Positions 1-8,237 of a stretch of 45,829 nucleotides of DNA are shown piece after piece. Origin of the DNA: CAG-877 sp963645945 (lineage in GTDB: Bacteria > Bacillota_I > Bacilli_A > RF39 > UBA660). The position numbers and the translations under genes were made by a program. The stretch lies in NCBI GenBank assembly GCA_963645945.1, contig CAVIUA010000043.1, forward strand, positions 1-45,829, in the 5' to 3' direction. Numbering within the stretch: the stretch's first letter is position 1; each line of letters opens with the position of its first letter. The notes beneath the pieces were generated by a model. The model did not search any database and was not told the DNA's origin. It saw only the letters and a program-made list of their open reading frames with translations.

Positions 1-29
1 TCATATAAAGTATAGCATTTTTATTGGTA

Positions 30-55
30 AAAAAAAAGAAGTTGCCTTCTTTTTT
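30..55 (-). terminator. Terminator of the T7SS operon
   Basis: The hairpin AAGAAG-GCAA-CTTCTT is followed on the minus strand by nine T residues, just downstream of the last small T7SS gene. The other strand also has a T-run, so it may work in both directions and shield the operon from whatever lies left of the window. Confidence 0.8.
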
Positions 56-67
56 ACACAGTCAGTT

Positions 68-502
68 CTAGTTTTGAAGTGAACTAGTGTCAGAATTAAG
101 ATTACTAGAAAGATCTGTATCTTGTGTAGTGTATGCTTTTTGTACACTATTAACAATTTGTTGTTCAGCTTCTTTTAATTTCTTTAAATAATCAAAAGCA
201 CTACTCTTTACACCTTCAATAAAGTTTGCAAGTGCACTACCTACCTGTGAACCTTTAAACGCAACTGTAGAATCAGCTGTTTCAAGTTGTTTTAAAATTG
301 TCTCAACATTACTACAATATTTATCAATTTCATTAGAAACTGCTGTTGCAAATGATTCAGTTACACCAGCTAGTTTTGCATCTGAGTTAAACAAACCACC
401 GCTTTTTGCTCCACCTGAAAGTAAACCAGTATCTACAACAGCTGTTAATAATGTATCTCTATTACTACTATCTACAGTAGCTCCGCTCATTGTTATTGCC
501 AT
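68..502 (-). CDS. T7SS-associated small secreted-type protein, 144 aa
   Basis: Predicted mostly helical protein at the end of the T7SS operon and slightly larger than a classical WXG100. A central Phe-Lys-Gly (in AFKGSQ) sits where the WXG turn would be, between helices at about residues 45-75 and 85-125. The C-terminal tail is Ser/Thr/Asn/Asp-rich and contains YTTQD, matching the YxxxD/E export signature known for T7 substrates. There is no signal peptide or Cys-based signal. A good ribosome site (GAAAGGAGAGAAATAT) precedes the ATG. I infer a secreted substrate or partner of the EssC machine. The family assignment is by shape and context, not clear homology. Confidence 0.65.
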   Translation of the reverse strand: MAITMSGATVDSSNRDTLLTAVVDTGLLSGGAKSGGLFNSDAKLAGVTESFATAVSNEIDKYCSNVETILKQLETADSTVAFKGSQVGSALANFIEGVKSSAFDYLKKLKEAEQQIVNSVQKAYTTQDTDLSSNLNSDTSSLQN

Positions 503-521
503 ATATTTCTCTCCTTTCTAA

Positions 522-824
522 CTAACTCTCTATTAATGTTTTATCTTTATTTGCCATAGCATTTTTTACTTGATTAATTTCTCCATCTAAAATTTCATAC
601 AATTCCTCAAATTGTTCTTTTACATGGTCCTTGTCCTTTTTTAAGTTTGATAGAAAATCATCTCTAGCTTTACCTTCCCAATTGCTTTCACACACTGACT
701 TAATTCCTGAAGTGCTGTCTAACGCATCAGCTGCCTGTGTTAATACAATTGATTTAATTTCTTTTAGATATGAGTCTACTCCTTCAGAGTCAAACCCATA
801 TTGTAATTCTGAAATTGTTGGCAT
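522..824 (-). CDS. WXG100-family protein (EsxA-like), 100 aa
   Basis: Classical WXG100 size and layout: two helices around a Trp-Glu-Gly turn (NWEGKA, about residue 49) and a C-terminal YEILD matching the YxxxD/E T7 export signal. Such proteins are secreted as helical-hairpin dimers by the EssC/FtsK-type ATPase. The start codon overlaps the stop of the upstream gene by one base (TAATG), with GGAG nine bases upstream, so the two are translationally coupled. This is the best candidate in the operon for the main secreted Esx protein. Confidence 0.85.
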   Translation of the reverse strand: MPTISELQYGFDSEGVDSYLKEIKSIVLTQAADALDSTSGIKSVCESNWEGKARDDFLSNLKKDKDHVKEQFEELYEILDGEINQVKNAMANKDKTLIES

Positions 825-1144
825 TAATATACGCTCCTTTCTGTAATTTTATCCATATCACTGATAATTTTTTCAGAGACTTCCTCTATAAGTTGTTCAT
901 ATCCAGAGGTAACTTTTCCTAAATCGTCAATATAAGTCATAATATTATTTTTTATAGTTGGATATGAATTTCTAATATCTGTACATTTTTTTGTAATAAT
1001 ATCTTTGGATGTTCCAGAAATACTATTTTGAACGCTTGCGCATTCTATGTCTAGACGATTAAAAATGCCATTCATCTTTTCGATGTAGTCCATCAACTCT
1101 TGACGTAATTTATTGACTTTTTCAACATTAACTCCAGTACTCAT
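824..1144 (-). CDS. Small helical T7SS-associated protein, 106 aa
   Basis: All-helical protein of WXG100 length. The turn between the two predicted helices reads Ile-Ser-Gly (SISGTSKD) instead of Trp-x-Gly, and no YxxxD/E tail is visible. It could be the partner of the adjacent WXG protein, with which it is translationally coupled through a one-base overlap. A strong ribosome site (AAGGAGAGCAT) precedes the ATG. The 78-base gap upstream breaks the otherwise tight packing of the operon, so an internal promoter is possible (TAATAT and TATTAT sequences lie there). I do not recognise a named family. Confidence 0.6.
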   Translation of the reverse strand: MSTGVNVEKVNKLRQELMDYIEKMNGIFNRLDIECASVQNSISGTSKDIITKKCTDIRNSYPTIKNNIMTYIDDLGKVTSGYEQLIEEVSEKIISDMDKITERSVY

Positions 1145-1222
1145 ATGCTCTCCTTATACTTATCATAATATTAGTTTACCATATTAATTTTTTTTATGCA
1201 TTGTTTCACAATACTTTTTACA

Positions 1223-1525
1223 TTATTTTACAATACTTTTTCTTCCTTTGATTTCTGTAATTTTTATTTGTTGTAGATTATCATTCTCTTTATTAACTAT
1301 ATTTTCAATTGATGATACACTGTTTGCTATCCATTCATAGTATGTTTTTGTATCTAATCTGCAATTTTCTATTTTTTCCTTTATACCAGACCAGGTAGAA
1401 TTGCCATTAGGGAAATATACTCCGTTTGCTATATTGGTTGCATTTCCAATTGCTTCTAGAGCACTATTAATTGTTGGTAGTAATGTATTTTTTATTACAT
1501 CACCATTATAGTTTACTTTTGACAT
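1223..1525 (-). CDS. WXG100-like protein with TWSG turn, 100 aa
   Basis: The central TWSG motif (about residue 44) lies between two predicted helices, as in WXG100 proteins, although the first helix is Asn-rich. The C-terminus is basic (KGRKSIVK) and no YxxxD/E signal is visible. The start overlaps the 3' end of the upstream WXG gene by 13 bases, with AAGGAGG seven bases before the ATG, so the two are probably produced together, perhaps as a heterodimer. Role in type VII secretion is inferred from motif and location. Confidence 0.7.
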   Translation of the reverse strand: MSKVNYNGDVIKNTLLPTINSALEAIGNATNIANGVYFPNGNSTWSGIKEKIENCRLDTKTYYEWIANSVSSIENIVNKENDNLQQIKITEIKGRKSIVK

Positions 1526-1827
1526 AGACCCTCCTTGATTTTGTTGTTTGATACTGAGTTCATTTTGTCTGCATATGTTATTATTTCATTTCCTAATTTT
1601 CTAATCGCAAGAGCATAGTTAGAATACTGTTCTTTTTCTTTTGATATTCTTTCTATATATTTTTTTGCAGCAGAGTTCTCAGAATCACCAGACCAAGTAC
1701 CATTTGCATCCATGCTTTTTAACTTTGTAAAAATATCTTCTATTACAGAATTAAACTCTTCTGCAATACTTACAATGCTTTCACCTGATGCTTTTAATTT
1801 TATTGTATCAATACTAATTTCACTCAT
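1513..1827 (-). CDS. WXG100-family protein, 104 aa
   Basis: Typical WXG100 arrangement: N-terminal helix, NGTWSGD turn (about residues 42-48), long second helix ending near residue 90, then a short polar tail. The C-terminal tyrosine context (YADKM) does not match YxxxD/E exactly. Ribosome site AGGAGGT lies close upstream of the ATG. It overlaps the next WXG-like gene, suggesting a paired Esx system; pairing itself is not shown by the sequence. Confidence 0.75.
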   Translation of the reverse strand: MSEISIDTIKLKASGESIVSIAEEFNSVIEDIFTKLKSMDANGTWSGDSENSAAKKYIERISKEKEQYSNYALAIRKLGNEIITYADKMNSVSNNKIKEGLCQK

Positions 1828-1838
1828 AACCTTACCTC

Positions 1839-2159
1839 CTAGTTTTGTTCTTGTATAGACTCTTCTATCATAGCATCTTCTATTTTATTTTTTAAACTAT
1901 TTATTTTATAATTGGCATTTGGAATTACAGTATTAACAATGTTGTTATAAATACTACTTTCAGTATTTTTTAATTCAGTTAAGAAGTTATTAGCATTATT
2001 TTGATCTTCGATTTTATATGATGTTTTTTGTAACTCTATTACCTCTTCTATTTTTTTTATTGCTACACTTAGCTGATTTGCTACTTTTTGAGCGCTATTT
2101 CTAGCTTGAATATATTGATTTCTTTCATATTTTAAACTATTTACATTCAACTCTATCAC
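1839..2159 (-). CDS. Coiled-coil T7SS accessory protein, 106 aa
   Basis: Entirely helical, Asn/Lys/Glu-rich protein with no Trp and no signal peptide, predicted to form two long antiparallel helices. It resembles in size and composition the small DUF5082/DUF5344-type helpers encoded beside T7 effectors, but I cannot place it in a specific family. It starts three bases after the end of the EsaB gene, with GGAGGTGAT directly upstream of the ATG, so it belongs to the same transcript. Confidence 0.6.
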   Translation of the reverse strand: MIELNVNSLKYERNQYIQARNSAQKVANQLSVAIKKIEEVIELQKTSYKIEDQNNANNFLTELKNTESSIYNNIVNTVIPNANYKINSLKNKIEDAMIEESIQEQN

Positions 2160-2162
2160 CTC

Positions 2163-2417
2163 CTACATTAGTATTACTTTACTACCATTTCTTATATCTG
2201 AATTTCTTATTAATTGATTGGTTTTATATCTTTCTCCTGTTTCACCATTATACAGTGAAGTGTATTGACTTGAACTATAGTATCCACCAGATAATTCACT
2301 AACTACTTTTGTTAAAAGTGTCGTTACATTACCTACTCTTTTGTTTATAGGTATGTATACATCATATGTTTCTTCCAGTGTTGGAACTATTAATTCTATT
2401 AAGACTTTATTCTTCAT
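2163..2417 (-). CDS. esaB: Ubiquitin-like EsaB/YukD family protein, 84 aa
   Basis: Small beta-grasp protein of the YukD/EsaB type, a cytosolic T7SS component found next to EssC in Bacillota. It begins MKNKVLIELIVP, has the YDVYIPINKRVG segment, and ends in the SKVILM strand typical of ubiquitin-like folds. An in-frame ATG 18 bases upstream exists. I prefer the internal ATG because GGAG lies upstream of it and the resulting length matches the family. The gene overlaps the 3' end of essC by 11 bases, indicating coupled translation. EsaB proteins are thought to regulate secretion rather than be conjugated. Confidence 0.8.
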   Translation of the reverse strand: MKNKVLIELIVPTLEETYDVYIPINKRVGNVTTLLTKVVSELSGGYYSSSQYTSLYNGETGERYKTNQLIRNSDIRNGSKVILM

Positions 2418-5400
2418 CTTCGCGATCAACTCCATCTACGACATATTTTATAGTCATATGTTGTCCTTGATATATTGGATATCCAATACAAGGGAATAAT
2501 GTTTGTTTGTCTTCAAGACTTAATGACATAACACCAAGTGCTATTTGTGTACCGACATCTTCACCTAGCCAGATACCAAATGTATTATTAATATTATCTT
2601 TATACCAATTCTCCAATTGTAACTTTTTATAATTATTAGCATCATCAAAGAATAAGAAGGTATTATTTTTGCATTTACTAGTTTCTTTAAATAACGCTTC
2701 AAAGTATGGCTTATATTTATCAGATATTTTATTTTTGAACTCGGATATACCTAAACAGAAATAAACATTTTTCTTTTTAGTTTTTGTATCATTTTGAACA
2801 TTTGTATATGCCTCTTCAAATGCTTTATCCAAGTCATCATTAAATAGTTTTATGTTTTCATAGTTACCTCTATATATGCTTAAAGCATCAATTATATTAA
2901 CATTGACATCTTCAAGAGTTAGTATTTCTTTTATTAATGCATATATGAAATACACATGACTTCTTATTGATTTGGCGGCAATTAAGTTGACTTTATTTTC
3001 CATAAAGTTGAAGACATAAACTTCAAGACTATTCTTTTCAATACCAATTGGTACACATTGTAAACCTTTTAATTCATGTATTACATCATCTACATATGCA
3101 ATTTCAGGTAAAACTGGTATTTTTTTAGCTTTTTCTGGATATGTTTTCTTTAGTTCTTCAGCTATTTCGCGTATAAATTGTGTTTTTTGATCTTTTTCGC
3201 AGATAAGTACAGTTTGGAATTCTAAGGCTGGCTTATCTTCACATGAAACTATTCCACGTCCATAATTATCTACAGGTATCATGCCTTTTGGTGCTCCAAG
3301 CAAATCACGATAGTCATAATCATTTGGCATTTTTAAACATATTTTATTTTCAAAACTTTGAGCAACACGGCTTCTTATAACATTTGAAACTGTTGTTGTG
3401 ACAATGAAAACGATTCCATATTTAGCACCATCTCTAAACAATGTATTAAATGCATCTTGTTGTCTTGAATAGCTTTCAGTGAAGCTTTCAAAATTATTAA
3501 GTGCAGTTATGATTACATTATCTTTTTTACCAGAAAGTTTACAATATTCTTCATAATTTCCACCGTAATCAGAATATTCTTTCTTTCTTCTTTCTAGTTC
3601 TTTATCTAACATTTTAATTAAATTTAGAAGCTTATCTTGTTCCTCTGTTACAAAGACATCACCAACTTGTGGCATTTTCCTTAGAGTTTTTAAAGTTTCT
3701 GCACCAAAGTCTCCTATATAAAATGTTACTTCTTCCGGACTTTTTCTAAGTGATAAATCATAAACAATAGTAGTTATTACATTTTCTTTACCTGTACCTG
3801 GTTGTCCATAAATAAGTAGGTTTTTCAATAAATCTATTATCAATGGTCCTTGTTCTTGGCGGCTTGGAGCGTCGTATTCTCCTATTATTGTTTGTAAACC
3901 TTTTTCTTCTAAAGCTATTTTATATTTAGCTAATAGGTTGTTGTAATATATATTTTTGGCGAGTGATGGTAGCCATAATTTTTTAATACTTCTTCCATCA
4001 TCTGTTGCGATTTTTTGTAAGTATCTTACGATGTTTGTTAATTGATCTCCATTATCAGTTTTACTCTTTTCTTGTTTTGGAGCATCATTTATTCTTTTTA
4101 CTGTTTCTCCTGAATCATTTACAAAAACTATAGAGTCATCAATTTTCTTAACAATTCTTTCAACAGGTGTATATCTTTCTCCAGACCAAGCTGACTGTCC
4201 GATATCAAAGTATTCGTCATATCCTACTTGTAGATAGAATCTACCAGTTTCTTTTATACTAGCAGCTTCAGGTCTTTTTAACATTTCCATACTGTCTGAT
4301 TTACTTTGTACTTTTAAACATACTTTAAATTTTGAGTTTGACCAGATTTGATCGTTAACTACTCCTGAAGGTTTCTGTGTTGCTAGAATAAGATGAACGC
4401 CTAAAGAACGACCAATACGAGCTGTTGAAATTAATTGATTCATGAAGTCTGGTTGTTGTGATTTTAATTCGGCAAACTCGTCTGAAATAATGAACAAATG
4501 AGAAATAGGTTCTTTTATGACACCTTCTCTATATAATCTTTGATACTTATAGATGTCCATTGTACTTTCGCCAGTTTTTTCTCTTTCTTCATTAAACTTT
4601 TTCTGTCTTCTTTTTAATTCACTTTCTATTGAAACTAAAGTTCTGTTCATTTCAGCTGTATCTAGGTTTGTTATTGTACCAGCAAGATGTGGAATAGATA
4701 TTCCTTGTTCACGGTTTTCAAATGCACCAGCTAGTCCTCCACCTTTATAGTCAATTAAAACAAATTGTACTTCGTCCGGATCATAATTAATGGCCATTGA
4801 TAAGATATAAGTTATTATAAATTCGGATTTACCAGATCCAGTAGAACCAGCAATAAGTCCATGTGGTCCATCGTACTTTTCATGTAAGTCTAATTTAAAT
4901 AATTCACCATTTTTATGTACTCCAATTGGAGTTTGTAATGTTGTTATTGGATCAGAAGTTGTCCAACGGTTTCTGATATTTAGCTGTTCAATTTTACCAA
5001 CATTGTACATTTCCAAAAATGGTAACATATTAGGAAGTTCCTGCTCTGCATCTTTTCCTTGAATTGGAATGTTGCTTACTAAATTTCCTAACTTTCTCAT
5101 ATCTAGAGTACTATCATATTCAGCATTGAACTTAATCATTTCATCTTCTTTGATTTTTTCAGAGAATATTCCGGATTCACCATCATTTATACATACGAAC
5201 TTTTGACATTCCTTTGGTAAGTGTTTCATGTCATTCTCAATTATTAACATTGAAAAGCCATAATTATTTTGATTTTCTAATAAATCAGTTGTAAATTTAA
5301 AGTTTTTTAAATCAAGAAAATTATCCGTAATAATTAAATAATATGAATCATATATTGCGTGTTCTTCTATCGCTTCTTTGCTTTTTTCTTTTTGTTCTTG

Positions 5401-7032
5401 TTCTCGTTCTTGTTTTTTTGCTTTTCTATTTACATATTCTTCGTCTAATATTTGGCATAGTTTTTTCAAATCTTCTTGGTTCGATGCAAAATATCTGGTA
5501 GTTTTATCATCGCTCCAACAATGTGGTAAATATCTTGTATAACTCCATTTATCTGCATTCTTTTCATCTGTAATAATGATTAATTTTAAATCTAACGGGC
5601 TTTGATAAGTTATTAGTTGCAACATAATACTATTTACAAATGCATCATTATACTTGCTAACCGTTATTAGTGCTGATACCGGTTCTTCTTTTAAACTATA
5701 TGTTATCGGTATATCTTGAAGTCTTTCGTATTTTTTCTTTATACCACATACCATTTGATATAAATTATCATCTTCTAAAGAGAATTTTTCTTCTGGTGCA
5801 TTTATTTTTAGAAGAGCAGGTCTACTTCCAATTCCTAGTCTGACGTTAATAAAATCCTCATCATTTATTTCACGACACCATAAGGTTCTAGTACGATTAG
5901 CTATTATATTTTTACAACCTGTTAAGTCACTGTAGTTTTCAAATATTATTTGTGACTGTTTCTTTAATATTAATTGTATTTCTTCTTCTTTTTTACGTAG
6001 ATATTCTCCGTACTTTTCTTGCCTTTTGGCTTCTTTTCTTTTTTGTGATTTTTTTTGCCAGCGTTTTGTTAATACTGGTAATAACAATGAACTTATAATC
6101 ATTGTTGAACTAGTAATTATACCAGTTATTTGTGTTGAGACAGCCATATTTTTATTTGCTATATTATCGTAAATTGAATAGATATTCATGAGTGACATTG
6201 CTGACATTGTTAAACTTGTTCCTAGACTTAAAATTAGAGGCATTTCCTCATTGCTAACAAATTTACCTGGAGGAGCTTCAACATTTACTTCTTTAGTTTC
6301 TAGTACACTTCTAATTCTTGGAGTATGTGAAAAATATTCGTCATCTTTATATAAAGATATATTACTTTCAGCTTCGCTTACCTCAGTAATATCTTCGTTA
6401 CTTGTTAGAACACTATCATTAACTGGAGTTAGTCCAGTATATTCATATAGTGATTTATTCATAGATAGTTTGAAGAATGATTTCATCCAAACTATTTTTA
6501 GTCCGTTCATAAATATTACATCTCCAACAGTTATTGGTGTTGGATTTGTTATTCTGGCACTATTCAAATATAAATAACAGTTTTCATTTTGAACAGCTGG
6601 CGAAACGTACCAAATATCGTTATTTTTAAAGATTATGGCATGTTTATCAAACATCATGTTTTGATGATAAACTATGTTATTATCATGACTTTTGCCTATT
6701 GTTATTTGGTTTAATTTTTCCGTACTTAAATTAAGCGAATCTTCTTCAATTGATGGTAAACAAAACATACATATGTATCCTGGATGACCTAGAGTTGACA
6801 CAGGAATACATATGTAGTCAGATAATACTACTTCTGTTACGTTAGCATTTGTTCCGACAATGTTTACATTTCCATTACTCTTTAAAATCCAATTATTTTG
6901 ATTTGAGTCGATATTTATGGAGTTTTCTATACCGGTATCATATGATTTATAAGAGAATAATAGGGACCCATCTATCTTTGCTGGTAGGTTGTATTTTATT
7001 AATCTGTTTTGTTCTTGAATATATAATCTCAT
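2407..7032 (-). CDS. essC: EssC-type type VII secretion ATPase, 1541 aa
   Basis: Motor of the T7SSb machine. The N-terminus has two FHA-like domains (roughly residues 1-90 and 105-190). Two membrane helices follow at about 265-322, then tandem FtsK/SpoIIIE ATPase domains. Domain 1 has Walker A GSTGSGKSE near 735, Walker B-like VLIDYKGGG and SDEFAEL. Domain 2 has Walker A GQPGTGKE near 1081. A third, degenerate ATPase domain (AAKSIRSH near 1356) lacks a proper P-loop. Length is close to S. aureus EssC (about 1480 aa). A GTG four codons upstream is in frame, but the ATG at 7032 is better spaced from AGGTG. It is first in the operon, ahead of esaB and the WXG genes. Confidence 0.93.
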   Translation of the reverse strand: MRLYIQEQNRLIKYNLPAKIDGSLLFSYKSYDTGIENSINIDSNQNNWILKSNGNVNIVGTNANVTEVVLSDYICIPVSTLGHPGYICMFCLPSIEEDSLNLSTEKLNQITIGKSHDNNIVYHQNMMFDKHAIIFKNNDIWYVSPAVQNENCYLYLNSARITNPTPITVGDVIFMNGLKIVWMKSFFKLSMNKSLYEYTGLTPVNDSVLTSNEDITEVSEAESNISLYKDDEYFSHTPRIRSVLETKEVNVEAPPGKFVSNEEMPLILSLGTSLTMSAMSLMNIYSIYDNIANKNMAVSTQITGIITSSTMIISSLLLPVLTKRWQKKSQKRKEAKRQEKYGEYLRKKEEEIQLILKKQSQIIFENYSDLTGCKNIIANRTRTLWCREINDEDFINVRLGIGSRPALLKINAPEEKFSLEDDNLYQMVCGIKKKYERLQDIPITYSLKEEPVSALITVSKYNDAFVNSIMLQLITYQSPLDLKLIIITDEKNADKWSYTRYLPHCWSDDKTTRYFASNQEDLKKLCQILDEEYVNRKAKKQEREQEQKEKSKEAIEEHAIYDSYYLIITDNFLDLKNFKFTTDLLENQNNYGFSMLIIENDMKHLPKECQKFVCINDGESGIFSEKIKEDEMIKFNAEYDSTLDMRKLGNLVSNIPIQGKDAEQELPNMLPFLEMYNVGKIEQLNIRNRWTTSDPITTLQTPIGVHKNGELFKLDLHEKYDGPHGLIAGSTGSGKSEFIITYILSMAINYDPDEVQFVLIDYKGGGLAGAFENREQGISIPHLAGTITNLDTAEMNRTLVSIESELKRRQKKFNEEREKTGESTMDIYKYQRLYREGVIKEPISHLFIISDEFAELKSQQPDFMNQLISTARIGRSLGVHLILATQKPSGVVNDQIWSNSKFKVCLKVQSKSDSMEMLKRPEAASIKETGRFYLQVGYDEYFDIGQSAWSGERYTPVERIVKKIDDSIVFVNDSGETVKRINDAPKQEKSKTDNGDQLTNIVRYLQKIATDDGRSIKKLWLPSLAKNIYYNNLLAKYKIALEEKGLQTIIGEYDAPSRQEQGPLIIDLLKNLLIYGQPGTGKENVITTIVYDLSLRKSPEEVTFYIGDFGAETLKTLRKMPQVGDVFVTEEQDKLLNLIKMLDKELERRKKEYSDYGGNYEEYCKLSGKKDNVIITALNNFESFTESYSRQQDAFNTLFRDGAKYGIVFIVTTTVSNVIRSRVAQSFENKICLKMPNDYDYRDLLGAPKGMIPVDNYGRGIVSCEDKPALEFQTVLICEKDQKTQFIREIAEELKKTYPEKAKKIPVLPEIAYVDDVIHELKGLQCVPIGIEKNSLEVYVFNFMENKVNLIAAKSIRSHVYFIYALIKEILTLEDVNVNIIDALSIYRGNYENIKLFNDDLDKAFEEAYTNVQNDTKTKKKNVYFCLGISEFKNKISDKYKPYFEALFKETSKCKNNTFLFFDDANNYKKLQLENWYKDNINNTFGIWLGEDVGTQIALGVMSLSLEDKQTLFPCIGYPIYQGQHMTIKYVVDGVDREDEE

Positions 7033-7055
7033 ATGACACCTCACCTATTATAGTT

Positions 7056-7084
7056 ATTATATCATAATTTTTTCTATTTCAAAA
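7056..7084 (-). promoter_or_regulatory. Predicted promoter of the T7SS operon
   Basis: On the minus strand TATAAT (7056-7061) is preceded by TGA, an extended -10. A -35-like TTTTGA lies 17 bases upstream (TTGAAA if 15-base spacing is allowed). It sits about 25 bases before the essC start, directly behind the gapA terminator. Consensus match only. Confidence 0.5.
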
Positions 7085-7111
7085 AAAAAGTGATTTTTAT
7101 TCACTTTTTAT
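7081..7111 (-). terminator. gapA terminator overlapping its stop codon
   Basis: The hairpin AAAAAGTGA-ataaaaa-TCACTTTTT is followed by a T-run on the minus strand. Its 5' arm begins within the TAA stop of gapA. Confidence 0.8.
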
Positions 7112-8112
7112 TTTTCCATTAAATATTTAGCTGTTCTTACCATTTGAGCAGTGTAACCCATTTCATTATCATACCAAGCTACTACTTTTAGTAATTGTTT
7201 TCCGTCTACTTCTAATATGTTAGTAGATAAACCATCTACTACTGAACCAGCTCTTCTACCGATAACATCGCTTGATACGATAGGGTCATCTGTATATTCA
7301 AGAGTTTCATTAGTAGCATCTTTTAAAGCTTTGTTTACTTCTTCTACTGTTGTATTCTTCTTTAATTCTAATACTAGGTCTACTACTGAACCTGTTGTGA
7401 CAGGGACTCTCATCGCAACACCAGCTAATTTTCCTTCTAGATTTGGACAGACTTTTCCAATAGCTGAAGCTGCGCCAGTTGATGCTGGAACGATGTTTGC
7501 GCCACAGGCTCTTCCACGACGAGCTTTTATTCCCTTTTTATGAGCAACATCTAAAGTAGCTTGATCATTAGTATAGGCATGAACGGTTGTCATATAACCT
7601 TTTTCTATACCAAAAACTTTGTCAATAACATTTACTACTGGTGCTAGACAGTTTGTAGTACAGCTTGCTGCTGAAATGATTTGTTCATCTCCTGTTAATA
7701 TTTCATGATTAACATTGTAAACAACTGTTTTTACATCTCCTTTTGCAGGTGCAGAAATAATTACTTTTTTAGCTCCGGCGTTGATATGGGCCATAGCCTT
7801 TTCGTCTGATGTAAATAAACCAGTACATTCAAATACTACATCAATATCTAAATCTTTCCATGGTAACATAGCAGGATCTTTTTCAGCATAAACTCTTACT
7901 TTTCTTCCAGCCACTATAATGTAGTCTCCTTCAAATGTTATTTCATTAATACGATAATTTCCATGATTAGTATCATACTTTAACAAATACGCTAATTGTT
8001 CAGCATCTGTTAAATCGTTTATTGCGACAACTTCGTAGTCAGTACTTTCTTCCATTAAACGAAATGCTAAACGTCCGATTCTTCCGAATCCATTTATTGC
8101 GACTTTAATCAT
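7108..8112 (-). CDS. gapA: Glyceraldehyde-3-phosphate dehydrogenase, type I
   Basis: Catalyses the NAD-dependent oxidation and phosphorylation of glyceraldehyde 3-phosphate in glycolysis, in the cytosol. It is full length at 334 aa. The Rossmann motif NGFGRIGR is at residues 8-15, the catalytic Cys is in SCTTNC near residue 150, the catalytic His lies in the following helix region, and the C-terminal WYDNEMGY is typical. It appears to be a single-gene transcript with its own strong promoter, AGGAGG ribosome site and terminator. No regulator gene (cggR) or other glycolytic genes adjoin it. Confidence 0.97.
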   Translation of the reverse strand: MIKVAINGFGRIGRLAFRLMEESTDYEVVAINDLTDAEQLAYLLKYDTNHGNYRINEITFEGDYIIVAGRKVRVYAEKDPAMLPWKDLDIDVVFECTGLFTSDEKAMAHINAGAKKVIISAPAKGDVKTVVYNVNHEILTGDEQIISAASCTTNCLAPVVNVIDKVFGIEKGYMTTVHAYTNDQATLDVAHKKGIKARRGRACGANIVPASTGAASAIGKVCPNLEGKLAGVAMRVPVTTGSVVDLVLELKKNTTVEEVNKALKDATNETLEYTDDPIVSSDVIGRRAGSVVDGLSTNILEVDGKQLLKVVAWYDNEMGYTAQMVRTAKYLMEK

Positions 8113-8120
8113 ATTATCAT

Positions 8121-8164
8121 CCTCCTTATATTTTCATTATATAGTTTTACTTTTTTTGTTTCAA
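8121..8164 (-). promoter_or_regulatory. gapA promoter and ribosome binding site
   Basis: TTGAAA (8159-8164), a 17-base spacer and TATAAT (8136-8141) form a near-consensus housekeeping promoter. AGGAGG (8121-8126) follows, nine bases before the gapA ATG. Confidence 0.85.
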
Positions 8165-8197
8165 TATATTCCATTTTTTTTGACACTTTTAGTTGTA

Positions 8198-8235
8198 AAA
8201 AAAAATACCCATATATATACAATATGGATATTAAC
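8198..8235 (-). terminator. Terminator of the nucleoside kinase gene
   Basis: The stem AATATCCATAT / ATATGGGTATT (one G-T pair) closes a short loop and is followed by at least eight T residues on the minus strand. Confidence 0.8.
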
Positions 8236-8237
8236 CT

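Noticed and set aside
1200..1250. Direct repeat ACAATACTTTTT (two copies) as a mobile or regulatory element
   Set aside because: Short, AT-rich, and partly coding; nothing else supports a function.
6188..6577. Plus-strand ORFs of 60-150 codons throughout (for example inside essC, uvrA and the phosphodiesterase)
   Set aside because: They lie antisense to well-recognised genes, lack ribosome sites, and have protein composition expected of reverse-strand shadows.
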